Of a DNA stretch of 64,000 nucleotides, positions 57,224 to 64,000 are shown in pieces. Positions within the stretch are counted from its first letter, which is position 1. Each line of letters starts with the position of its first letter. The notes under the pieces were generated by a model. The model made no database searches, was not told the origin of the DNA, and was given only the letters and a program-made list of their open reading frames with translations. The DNA comes from Actinoplanes regularis (GTDB lineage: Bacteria; Actinomycetota; Actinomycetes; Mycobacteriales; Micromonosporaceae): NCBI RefSeq assembly GCF_900188005.1, contig NZ_FZNR01000010.1, positions 124,001-188,000 on the forward strand, written 5' to 3'. A program made the translations under genes and the position numbers.

Positions 57224-57862
57224 GTGCCGTTGATGTTGGTGGATCTCGACAACACTTTGATCGACCGGGACTCGGCCTTCCGGTCCGCTGTCGCCTCGTT
57301 CCTGGCTGAGCACGGCTTACCTGGGACCGATCTCGGCTGGATCATGAGTCTCGACGCCGGCGGCTACACCGCACGTGACGTGGTCGCAGCGGCCATGGTG
57401 GACAGGTACGGCAGCACCGCGCCCGGGTCCACGATCCACGCCCTGCTCGACAACGGGGCAGCCGACCGCTTGGTGCTGGCGAGGGAGACCGAGGACGCGC
57501 TGATCGCCGCGCGCGCACGTGGCTGGACCCGCGTCATCGTCACCAATGGCCGCACCGCGCAGCAAGAGGCGAAGATTCGCAACACCGGACTTGACCGGCT
57601 CGTCGACGGCTGGGTCGTCTCGGAAGCGGTCGGCCACCGGAAACCCGGCCCGGAGATCTTCCACGCGGCCGCCGGGATCGGCCGGACCTCGCTGCGGGAG
57701 GCATGGGTGATCGGCGACTCCGCCGAGGCCGACATCGCGGGAGCGGTGGCGCTGGGCCTCAACAGCGTGTGGGTTTCGAACGGCCGGACCTGGAGTCAGG
57801 ACGCCTACGAACCCACTGAGATCACCGGCGACGTCGCCACCGCCATACGCCGGATCATCTGA
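57224..57862 (+). CDS. HAD superfamily hydrolase
   Basis: 212 residues. Motif I LVDLDNTLID (nucleophile and acid Asp), motif II VIVTNGR, motif III Lys in GHRKPGPEIF, motif IV WVIGDSAEADI. All catalytic residues are present, so a phosphatase of the phosphoglycolate/pyrimidine-nucleotidase-like group is expected. Start GTG 57224 (ATG 57233 also in frame). It overlaps the FMN reductase gene tail-to-tail by 8 nt, so is not part of that transcript. Confidence 0.88.
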   Translation: MPLMLVDLDNTLIDRDSAFRSAVASFLAEHGLPGTDLGWIMSLDAGGYTARDVVAAAMVDRYGSTAPGSTIHALLDNGAADRLVLARETEDALIAARARGWTRVIVTNGRTAQQEAKIRNTGLDRLVDGWVVSEAVGHRKPGPEIFHAAAGIGRTSLREAWVIGDSAEADIAGAVALGLNSVWVSNGRTWSQDAYEPTEITGDVATAIRRII

Positions 57863-58337
57863 TGATCGCGGACGCGTAGAGGTCGGCGACGGCGACCGGT
57901 TCGGCAAGCTCCGGGCCGACCGCGGTCAGGCCGAAGTCGACGACGTCGGCCCCCAGTTCGCTCAGCAGCCGGGCCAGGAACGCCTCGGCCGTGTCGGCCT
58001 GCGGCTGGACGTCGGCCGTGACGACCGGAACGGCCAGCACCCCGGCGAGCGCGTTGGCCGGCAGTTGGTCGAGCAGGACCTTGAGGGCGCCGGAGAAGGT
58101 GCCTCGCCAGGCAGGGGTCGCCACGATCAGCAACGTGGCGTCCTGCACGGTCAGCAACGCCTCGCCGGTGGCGCGGTCGCCGGTCACGAGCAGCCCCGGG
58201 CCGAGTTCGGCGACGTCGACCATATCGAACGTGCTGTCGCCACGGCTCGCCGCGATCCGCTCCCCCACCGCGGTGGCCAGCTGCAATGTGGACGATCCGG
58301 GGCTCGGATGGCCTGAGATCACGACAACCTCCGACAT
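57855..58337 (-). CDS. NAD(P)H-dependent FMN reductase (SsuE-like)
   Basis: 160 residues of flavodoxin-like fold: VVVISGHPSPGSSTLQLA is the FMN phosphate loop, LLIVATPAWRGTFSGALKVLLDQLPANALAG (in parts: ATPAWRGTFSGALKVLLD) is the second FMN-binding block of the SsuE/MsuE group. It would supply reduced FMN to a two-component monooxygenase such as the LLM enzyme at 61.0-62.3 kb, and lies head to head with the LysR gene of that locus with 232 bp between. The gap carries AT-rich repeats likely to be the LysR operator. Confidence 0.88.
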   Translation of the reverse strand: MSEVVVISGHPSPGSSTLQLATAVGERIAASRGDSTFDMVDVAELGPGLLVTGDRATGEALLTVQDATLLIVATPAWRGTFSGALKVLLDQLPANALAGVLAVPVVTADVQPQADTAEAFLARLLSELGADVVDFGLTAVGPELAEPVAVADLYASAIIR

Positions 58338-58466
58338 GCGGCCCTCCCTCGCGCGGCAACTACTTCAGGTCATCATCCAACCCCCAAAATCAGCTGCGCT
58401 ATCCGTCGAAAGTTCAACTACGCTCTGCGACCGATCGATGATCACATCCTCCCTCGCGAGTGATCT

Positions 58467-58500
58467 ATAACCTACCATTTACATAGGTTAACTAGGTTAT
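58467..58500. promoter_or_regulatory. Probable LysR-type operator, repeated TAGGTTA half-sites
   Basis: ATAACCTA (58467-58474), then TAGGTTA (58484-58490) and TAGGTTAT (58493-58500) give one inverted and one direct repeat in an AT-rich island 70 bp before the LysR start. T-N11-A-type spacing between inverted half-sites fits a LysR recognition site that could control both divergent genes. Confidence 0.6.
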
Positions 58501-58569
58501 CCCGCCCCGCTGTGCCATATTGGACTTCGTGACAGCAACCAGCCTCACCAGCGACAACGGCGGTGCGTG

Positions 58570-59502
58570 ATGATCGACTTGCGGCGCATGATGCTCCTCA
58601 CCGACCTCGCCGACCTCGGCACCGTGACAGCCGTCGCGGAACGACGGTGCATCACCAGCTCCGCGGTGTCGCAGCAACTACGGGTCCTGGAGAAGGAGAC
58701 CGGAGCGATCCTGTTCCGCCGTGACGGCCGGACGCTCAGCCTGACGCGCAGCGGCCACGTGCTGGTCGAGCACGTGCGCCGGGTGCTGGGCGCCGTCGAC
58801 GAGGCGATCAGCGCGGTCGCCGCCACCCGTGGGACGGTCTCCGGCCAGATCGCCGTCGCGTCGTTCAACATGGGCATCTCGATGCTGGCCGCGCCGATGA
58901 TGCGGCGCCTGCGCCTGGCGGAACCCGACCTGCATCTCCAGATCCAGCAGGCGCCGAGCCAGGCCGCCGCACGACTGCTGCGCCAGGGCGAGGTCGACAT
59001 CGCCATCACCTGCCGGTACGACTTCGACGCCGACGAATCGTGGAACGGGCTCACCGCCGAGCACCTGCTCCACGAGCCGCTCGTCCTGATGGCACCGTCC
59101 CACCTGCACCTGCGTGTACGCGGCCGCGGCCTGAGCGCGCTCGCCGGCGAGCCGTGGGTGACCGGCCAGCGCGACTCCGGCCTCGACCACGCGGTCCTGC
59201 GCGCGGGCCGGTCGGCCGGTTTCACCCCACAGGTCAAGCACCGGGTGATCGGCGCGCCGAACGTCTGCGATCTGGCGGCCACCGAGGCGGCCGCCGCCCT
59301 CGTCCCCCAGCGGTCCGTCCCGGCGCACCTGGCGGAGTTGATCATCGACGGGCTGGATCTGGGTGGACGGACGATCAGCGCGGTGGTCCGGGAAGGACGC
59401 CAGCGCGACCCCAACATCGCCTCGATCCTGCGGACTCTGCACCTGATCGCGGAGGAGAACACCCCGGTGGTCCGCGGGAACCGCCTGAAGATCGCCTCCT
59501 GA
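58570..59502 (+). CDS. LysR family transcriptional regulator
   Basis: 310 residues. HTH: LRRMMLLTDLADLGTVTAVAERRCITSSAVSQQLRVLEKETGAILF (in parts: DLGTVTAVAER, ITSSAVSQQLRVLEKE), then a periplasmic-binding-like effector domain (VASFNMGISMLAAPMM to VVREGRQRDP). ATG 58570; GTG 58567 also in frame. It sits between the FMN reductase and the monooxygenase genes and is the likely sulfur-limitation or substrate-sensing activator of both; the effector is unknown. Confidence 0.9.
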   Translation: MIDLRRMMLLTDLADLGTVTAVAERRCITSSAVSQQLRVLEKETGAILFRRDGRTLSLTRSGHVLVEHVRRVLGAVDEAISAVAATRGTVSGQIAVASFNMGISMLAAPMMRRLRLAEPDLHLQIQQAPSQAAARLLRQGEVDIAITCRYDFDADESWNGLTAEHLLHEPLVLMAPSHLHLRVRGRGLSALAGEPWVTGQRDSGLDHAVLRAGRSAGFTPQVKHRVIGAPNVCDLAATEAAAALVPQRSVPAHLAELIIDGLDLGGRTISAVVREGRQRDPNIASILRTLHLIAEENTPVVRGNRLKIAS

Positions 59503-59518
59503 GATCGCACCCACCGGT

Positions 59519-59539
59519 GACGGACGCGGCGCGTCCGTC
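59519..59539. terminator. Small hairpin between LysR and monooxygenase genes
   Basis: GACGGACGC-GGC-GCGTCCGTC, a 9-bp stem with a three-base loop, 16 bp after the LysR stop and 41 bp before the leader ORF. It could end the LysR message or act as an attenuator ahead of the leader ORF. Confidence 0.55.
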
Positions 59540-59579
59540 CGGCGAACCCTGCCCACAACCCGGCGAGAGGACCCGAACC

Positions 59580-59609
59580 GTGAACACCTTCCTGTGGACC
59601 GAGCGATGA
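59580..59609 (+). CDS. Nine-residue leader ORF before the flavin monooxygenase
   Basis: GTG 59580 to TGA 59607-59609 encodes MNTFLWTER. A GAGAGG ribosome site (59565-59570) stands nine bases ahead, better than anything in front of the monooxygenase start. The stop overlaps the monooxygenase ATG (ATGA), so ribosomes finishing the short ORF would start the enzyme. It could be a simple coupling device or a regulatory leader; it has no Cys run like known cysteine leaders. An alternative is that it is only a spurious frame and the enzyme starts at GTG 59594. Confidence 0.5.
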   Translation: MNTFLWTER

Positions 59610-61021
59610 GCCGGCGGGGCAACCCGGACCTCGCGGCGAGCGAATCACTACGGCTGCTCGGGGCCGACCCCGCCGGATGGGTGCCACCGACCGCCGGCGT
59701 CGATCACGACGTGGCGATCGTCGGCGCCGGCCAGAGCGGACTGACCATCGGGTACGCGTTGCGCCGTGCCGGCATCACCCGGGTCGCCGTGCTGGACGCC
59801 GCCGAGAGCGAGTCCCACGTCGGCGGCTGGGCCGCCAAGGCCCGGATGCGTACGCTCCGGACCGCCAAGACGCTCGTCGGTCCCGAGCTGGGCAATCCGG
59901 CGCTCAGCTTCCGCGCCTGGTACGAGGCCCGGGAAGGAACGGCGGCCTGGACGGCGCTGGACCGGATCCCCACCGCCGACTGGATCAGCTACCTGACCTG
60001 GTTCCAACGCCAGGTGCGGGTGCCGGTCCGGCGTGGTGTCCGGGTGCTCCGGATCGAACCGGACGGCCAGGACCGCATCCGTCTACACCTGCGCCGCGCG
60101 GGGACCGACACGGTCGAGACCGCCCGCAAGGTGGTGCTGGCGAACGGCGTCGAGGGGACCGGCGGCCCACGCATCCCGGTCACCACGGCGAAACTGTCGC
60201 CCGCGGTGTTCGCGCACACCGGCCGGCAGATCGACTTCGCCGCCCTGCGCGGCCGTACCGTGGCCGTCGTGGGCGCCGCGGCCTCGGCGTTCGACGCCGC
60301 CGCCACCGCGCTCGAGGCCCACGCGGCCGAGGTCCATCTCTTCTCCCGCCGCGGCGACCTGGTCGTCGCCAGGCCCGGCGGCAACCCGCCGAGCCCGGCC
60401 GTGCAGGACGTCTTCCACCGGCTGCCCGACGCCGAACGATGGCGTCGCCGGTTCGCCTTCGCCGGCAGCACCCCGCTGGACTCGGTGCAGCGGGCCACGG
60501 CTCACCCGAACTTCCACATCCACCTCGCCGCGCCCTGGCAGGAGGCCACCGAGGCCGGCTCGAAGGTGCGGGTCAGGGCGGCCGACGGCACCCACCGGTT
60601 CGACTTCGTCATCGCCGGCACCGGGTACCAGCACGATCCCCGGACCCGGCCGGAGCTGGCCGCGGTCGCCGGGCGGATCGCGCTGTGGCGCGACCGGTAC
60701 CAGCCGCCGGCGGAGCTGCGCTCGGAACACCTCAGCTCCTTCCCGTACGTCGGCCCCGGTTACGAGCTGACCGCCCGCCGGCCGGAGGACGCCGGTTGGC
60801 TCTCCGCGATCCACGTCTTCAACGCCGGGGCGAGCCAGAGTTTCGGGCTACCCATCGGCGACGTGCCCAGCCTGCGATCCGGCGTTCCCCGCCTGGTCGA
60901 CGCGATCGTCCGCGACCTCGTCCTGGCGGACCTGCCGAGGACCAAGCCCTCCCCCGCGGCCCCCGCCTCCCGCGAGGAGTACGCACACGCCGTCTGGAAG
61001 CCGGAAACCGTCGCCGCCTGA
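59606..61021 (+). CDS. FAD/NAD(P)-dependent monooxygenase (FMO-like)
   Basis: 471 residues. FAD loop VAIVGAGQSGLTIGYALRRAG near residue 38, NADP loop VAVVGAAASAFDAAATAL near 218, and FVIAGTGYQHD near 340 (ATG/GTGYxxD of flavin monooxygenases). The FMO/BVMO fingerprint between the two loops is loose, so it belongs to the broader group of SidA/FMO-like or pyridine-nucleotide-disulfide-type oxidoreductases. It probably oxidises a sulfur or nitrogen atom in the substrate before the LLM enzyme cleaves it. It is translationally coupled to the leader ORF and 11 nt ahead of the LLM gene. Confidence 0.88.
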   Translation: MSRRGNPDLAASESLRLLGADPAGWVPPTAGVDHDVAIVGAGQSGLTIGYALRRAGITRVAVLDAAESESHVGGWAAKARMRTLRTAKTLVGPELGNPALSFRAWYEAREGTAAWTALDRIPTADWISYLTWFQRQVRVPVRRGVRVLRIEPDGQDRIRLHLRRAGTDTVETARKVVLANGVEGTGGPRIPVTTAKLSPAVFAHTGRQIDFAALRGRTVAVVGAAASAFDAAATALEAHAAEVHLFSRRGDLVVARPGGNPPSPAVQDVFHRLPDAERWRRRFAFAGSTPLDSVQRATAHPNFHIHLAAPWQEATEAGSKVRVRAADGTHRFDFVIAGTGYQHDPRTRPELAAVAGRIALWRDRYQPPAELRSEHLSSFPYVGPGYELTARRPEDAGWLSAIHVFNAGASQSFGLPIGDVPSLRSGVPRLVDAIVRDLVLADLPRTKPSPAAPASREEYAHAVWKPETVAA

Positions 61022-61032
61022 GGAGCAGAACC

Positions 61033-62337
61033 ATGAACCGCCTGTATCTGAGTGTCGCCCTGAACAGCACCGGCTCCGCACCCCGCTCCTGGGCCGCGCC
61101 CGGGACCAGGTGGAACCGGTTCAGCGACTGGCGCCACTACCTGCGTTCCGCGCAGCTCGCACACGAGGGCGTCTTCGACATCGTCTTCGTCTCCGATCAT
61201 CCGGCGCTGCAGCGCGACAACACCTCCCGGCCGATCCACAGCTTCGACCCGACCGTGCTGTTCTCCGCCGTGGCCGCGGCGGTCCCGGACATCGGCTTCC
61301 TGCTGACCGCGTCCTCGTCCTACAACTCGCCGTACAACCTGGCGCGCCGGCTGGCCACCCTCGACCACATCTCCGGCGGCCGGGTGATCTGGAACGTCGT
61401 ATCGAGCTTCAACCCGGACATCGCCGCGAACTTCGGCGCGGCGCCGCTGCCGTCGCGCGCCGAGCGCTACCGTCGAGCCGACGAGTTCGTGCAGGTCGTC
61501 AGGGACCTGTGGCTGAGCTGGGACACCCCTTCCGACGACCCGCCCGCCGGAGATCTCTGGGACGCGACCACCGCCCGGCGCATCGACCACCACGGCGAGT
61601 TCTTCGACGTCACCGGGCCGCTGAACGTGCCGATCGGGCCACAGGGGCATCCGGTCATCTCGCAGGCGGGCGCCTCGGAGGCCGGCGTCGACCTGGCGGC
61701 CAAGCACGCCGACATCGTGTACGCGTCGCTGCTGCACAAGCAGTCCGCCTTCGACTACCAGGCCCGGCTGCGCGAACGGGCCCTGGCGCACGGCCGGGAC
61801 CCCGGCGACCTCCGGCTGCTTCCCGGCCTCACCGTCATCCTCGGCGAGACCCGGGAGGAGGCGTACCGCAAGCACGAGGCGCTGCACGGGCATCGCGGCG
61901 AGGACGGGCTGATCGCCGACTTCCTGCACCGCAACTGGGCCGTCGATCTCGGCGACCGGATCGACCCGGACAAGCCGCTCGACCCGGCGTTGTTCGCGCA
62001 CACCGAGGACCAGCAGCGGCCGGTCGGGTTCGTCAGGTCGTTCGCGGAACTGGCCGCGGCCGAGGAGATCACGCCGCGACAGCTGGTCCGGCGGGTGGAG
62101 GGCGGGCACCGGCTGGCGGTCGGCACCCCGCGCGAGGTCGCCGACACGATCCTGGACTGGTGGAGCTCCGGGGCGGTGGCCGGCTTCAACATCCACATCC
62201 CGGTCCTGCCGGACGGCATCGCCGAGTTCAACCGGCACGTCATCCCGCTGCTCCAGGAATCGGGCGCCTTCCCCGCCGCATACGACGGCTCGACCCTCCG
62301 GGAACGCCTGAAGCTGCCCGACCCGCGCAACCGGTGA
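61033..62337 (+). CDS. LLM-class flavin monooxygenase (NtaA/SnaA/DszA-type)
   Basis: 434 residues with the bacterial-luciferase-like TIM barrel: GSAPRSWAAPGTRWNRFSD, FVSDHPALQRDNTSRPIHSFDPTVLFSAVAA (in parts), LATLDHISGGRVIWNVVSSFNPDIAANFG (in parts), and GHPVISQAGASEAGVDLAAKHADIVYAS (in parts). The WN-V-[ST] motif after SGGR is that of the NtaA/SnaA/DszA family, which use FMNH2 from a separate reductase to cleave C-N or C-S bonds. Strong AGGAG ribosome site before ATG 61033. With the FMN reductase at 58 kb it makes a complete two-component system. Confidence 0.93.
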   Translation: MNRLYLSVALNSTGSAPRSWAAPGTRWNRFSDWRHYLRSAQLAHEGVFDIVFVSDHPALQRDNTSRPIHSFDPTVLFSAVAAAVPDIGFLLTASSSYNSPYNLARRLATLDHISGGRVIWNVVSSFNPDIAANFGAAPLPSRAERYRRADEFVQVVRDLWLSWDTPSDDPPAGDLWDATTARRIDHHGEFFDVTGPLNVPIGPQGHPVISQAGASEAGVDLAAKHADIVYASLLHKQSAFDYQARLRERALAHGRDPGDLRLLPGLTVILGETREEAYRKHEALHGHRGEDGLIADFLHRNWAVDLGDRIDPDKPLDPALFAHTEDQQRPVGFVRSFAELAAAEEITPRQLVRRVEGGHRLAVGTPREVADTILDWWSSGAVAGFNIHIPVLPDGIAEFNRHVIPLLQESGAFPAAYDGSTLRERLKLPDPRNR

Positions 62338-62342
62338 CCCGG

Positions 62343-62385
62343 CACGACGCGGCGCCCCGGCCACCGGCCGGGGCGCCGCGTCGTG
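62343..62385. terminator. 20-bp perfect bidirectional terminator hairpin
   Basis: Arms of 20 bases starting CACGACGCGGCG and ending CGCCGCGTCGTG are separated by ACC. It stands between the convergent stops of the LLM gene (62337) and the TauD-like gene (62399). Confidence 0.9.
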
Positions 62386-62398
62386 TTCAGTGACGTCG

Positions 62399-63328
62399 TC
62401 AGATCCCGTGGAAGGGCTCGCCCGAGACCAGTTCGGACTCGCGGCCGTCAACACCCTTCGGGATGTCGCCCTCCAGGGTGACCCGGTAGAGGACCCGGTC
62501 GTGGCCCAGATGCCCGGCGTCGGAGATCGCCAGGTGGGCGGTCGCCCGGTTGTCCCAGAACGCGACGCTGCCCGCGGCCCAGCGGAAGCGCACCGTGTAC
62601 TCGGTACGGGTCGCCTCCTCCCAGAGCAGCTTCAGGATCCGCTCGCTCTGCGACGGGGTGAAGCCCCGGATCTCCCGCGCCCCACGGGTGAAGCCCGGGC
62701 TGACGAAGAGCGCCCGCTCGCCGGTGACCGGATGCACCCGGACCGCCGGATGCCAGGCGACCAGGTTCGCCTCACGGACCTTCCGCTCACGCTGGCTGCC
62801 CGAGGTGGCCCTGGTACTGAACCGGTGCTTGATGTCCAGCCTGTCGGCGAGGTCGCGCAGCTCCGCCGGCAGGTTCTCGTACGCGGCGACCAGGTTCGTC
62901 CAGGCAGTGTCACCACCGTAGGGCGGCAGGATGTCGGAGCGCAGGATCGACGCGGCCGGCGGGTTGACCAGTGCGGTCACATCGGTGTGCCAGGAGCTGT
63001 CGTAGGAGGTGCGTTTGCGGCCGAGGTTCTCCTCGTAGCGGCGACTGTCGATGGGAAGGATCTCCGGGAAGCCCTCCGGCGGGTTCTCCTCGTGCGGATG
63101 AGCGGGCGTGACCTTGCCGAACCGGCGGGCGAACGCGACCTGCTCGGCGTGACCGATCTGCTGATCCCGGAAGAACACCACCTTGTAGGTGTGCAGCGCG
63201 GTACGGATCTCCTCGATCACATCGTGGTGCAGCTCCTCCCGCAGGTCGACGCCGCCGATCTCGGCGCCGATGTAACCGGCGAGCGGGGTGACGTCGAGGG
63301 TCACCGTGGGTTGGCTGATGGTGGTCAT
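62399..63328 (-). CDS. TauD/AtsK-type Fe(II)/2-oxoglutarate dioxygenase
   Basis: 309 residues. Iron ligands: WHTDVT (His and Asp, near residue 114) and NRATAH (distal His, near 265), with YRVTLEG giving the oxoglutarate-binding Arg. ASILRS, GGDTAWTN and AVRVHPVTGERALF are the substrate-side blocks, very close in style to AtsK alkylsulfatase and TauD taurine dioxygenase; the ending PKGVDG resembles that of AtsK. It would release sulfite or sulfate from a sulfonate or sulfate ester. Its ATG overlaps the stop of the acyl-CoA-dehydrogenase-like gene by four bases (ATGA), so the two are translationally coupled. Confidence 0.92.
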   Translation of the reverse strand: MTTISQPTVTLDVTPLAGYIGAEIGGVDLREELHHDVIEEIRTALHTYKVVFFRDQQIGHAEQVAFARRFGKVTPAHPHEENPPEGFPEILPIDSRRYEENLGRKRTSYDSSWHTDVTALVNPPAASILRSDILPPYGGDTAWTNLVAAYENLPAELRDLADRLDIKHRFSTRATSGSQRERKVREANLVAWHPAVRVHPVTGERALFVSPGFTRGAREIRGFTPSQSERILKLLWEEATRTEYTVRFRWAAGSVAFWDNRATAHLAISDAGHLGHDRVLYRVTLEGDIPKGVDGRESELVSGEPFHGI

Positions 63329-64000
63329 GAGGACAGCTCCTCTGCGAGAAGGCTCGGCGCGACGCCGACGGACGGGAAGGAGACCGGAAGGACGCCGGTG
63401 AGCAGGTGCTCACCGATCTGCCGCTCCCGGTAGATGGCCGGGTTGTGGGAGGAGAGGACACGGGCGTTGCGCCAGTGCCGGTCGAGGCGCAGGTTCTCCT
63501 CGACCGCGGACGCCCCGCCCACCTCGAAGATCTCGGTGGTGGCGTGCAGGACCTGGTCGATGACGACCGACTGGGCGCGCAGGACACCCAGTTCGGCCCG
63601 CTGTTCCAGCTCACGCACCTGTTCCTCGGCCGCGGGCGTGGGGTCGGCCTTGACGGCCCAGCGGGCGTTCTTGGCCGTGTCCAGGTCGTCGGCGACCGCC
63701 AGAACGATCTGCCGGGTGGTGTGCGCGATCGCGTCGACCCGGCCCAGCACCTGCTGGACCAGCGGATCCTCGGCCGGCAGGTCGGCGCTGCCGTGGCCGT
63801 AGGAGCGGCGGCGCCGGCGGACGAACTCGGCGGCCTCGTCGACCGCGCGGCGGGCGATGCCGGCCAGGGTGGCCAGGTGCACCAGCTGCACGATCGAGGT
63901 CGTTCCGGCGTGCCGCCGGACCTGCGGGATGACGTGGGCCGGGTCGACCTCGACGTCGGTGAGGACCGTCGTGCCGCTGCCGCTGAGCCGCTGCCCGAAC
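63325..64000 (-). CDS. Acyl-CoA-dehydrogenase-like monooxygenase (SfnB/DszC-type), partial
   Basis: The 3' 225 codons are present; the gene starts beyond the right edge. The visible part reads FGQRLSGSGTTVLTDVEVDPAHVIP then a long helical domain (VQLVHLATLAGIARRAVDEAAEFVR, EIFEVGGASAVEENLRLDRHWRNARVLSSHNP, in parts), the C-terminal bundle of the acyl-CoA dehydrogenase fold. FEVGGASAVEENLRLDRHWRNAR is the pattern of the SfnB/DszC branch of FMN-dependent sulfone and dibenzothiophene monooxygenases, not of beta-oxidation enzymes. With the LLM, TauD-like and FMN reductase genes it suggests organosulfur use. Confidence 0.88.
   Translation of the reverse strand, partial: FGQRLSGSGTTVLTDVEVDPAHVIPQVRRHAGTTSIVQLVHLATLAGIARRAVDEAAEFVRRRRRSYGHGSADLPAEDPLVQQVLGRVDAIAHTTRQIVLAVADDLDTAKNARWAVKADPTPAAEEQVRELEQRAELGVLRAQSVVIDQVLHATTEIFEVGGASAVEENLRLDRHWRNARVLSSHNPAIYRERQIGEHLLTGVLPVSFPSVGVAPSLLAEELSS

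Noticed and set aside
1..64000. Prophage or integrative element spanning the window
   Set aside because: No integrase, excisionase, structural or transfer genes, and no tRNA-flanked repeats were seen.

Overview
The window is very GC-rich DNA with high-GC3 codon use, frequent GTG/TTG starts, short intergenic gaps and many secreted hydrolases carrying ricin-type lectin modules. Together these point to a filamentous actinobacterium, most plausibly Micromonosporaceae (Actinoplanes-like); the genus is an inference from gene style only. No rRNA, tRNA, integrase, transposase or CRISPR array was seen. About 58 genes or gene remnants are supported.

Layout. 0-7.8 kb: a VOC protein, a FIST sensor directly followed by a GAF-GGDEF-EAL c-di-GMP enzyme, a large LuxR-type NTPase regulator facing an MFS exporter, and a VOC remnant. 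7.8-13.5 kb: PHP phosphoesterase, a MarR/SgcJ-like divergent pair with a clear operator, an Asp-box membrane protein, an ArsR-like regulator, an aldo/keto reductase and a Nudix hydrolase. 13.6-20.2 kb: a NarL-type two-component system facing a MacB-like ABC ATPase and FtsX permease, then an MFS gene ending in an 83-bp tandem duplication. 20.3-25 kb: HAD protein, an unannotated 54-residue membrane protein, a repeat-rich intergenic stretch, a TSUP permease with an internal 23-residue repeat, a DHFR-like reductase, an AraC regulator and a DUF3307-like membrane protein.

25.2-31.4 kb is a coherent arabinoside operon: substrate-binding lipoprotein, two permeases and a GH127 beta-L-arabinofuranosidase, overlapping or nearly so, facing a LacI regulator across a perfect palindrome and ending in a strong hairpin. 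A secreted GH54 alpha-L-arabinofuranosidase (37.4-38.9 kb) and an FGGY pentulose kinase (51.6-53.2 kb) fit the same diet. 31.9-37.4 kb: a PF04672-type methyltransferase, a six-bladed propeller lactonase-like protein and a 1181-residue polytopic NACHT NTPase whose C-terminus looks like an exported periplasmic-binding-protein-like sensor; this is the most unusual gene here. 37.4-48.4 kb is a secretome island: GH54, a frameshifted lipase, an M14 carboxypeptidase, a ricin-lectin beta-helix enzyme and a GH64 beta-1,3-glucanase, with a TetR/ketopantoate-reductase-like pair between.

48.4-51.5 kb: two genes cut at their 5' ends and joined head to head (DoxX-like and a metalloregulator-like protein), then a receptor Ser/Thr kinase diverging from an ECF sigma factor. 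53.3-58.3 kb: SDR/XRE pair, S37 peptidase, a hypothetical protein, HAD and FMN reductase. 58.3-64 kb looks like an organosulfur scavenging locus: FMN reductase, LysR regulator, flavin monooxygenase behind a nine-residue leader ORF, LLM monooxygenase, TauD/AtsK-type dioxygenase and a truncated acyl-CoA-dehydrogenase-like (SfnB/DszC-type) gene running off the edge. Many genes are closed by long perfect hairpins without U-tracts.
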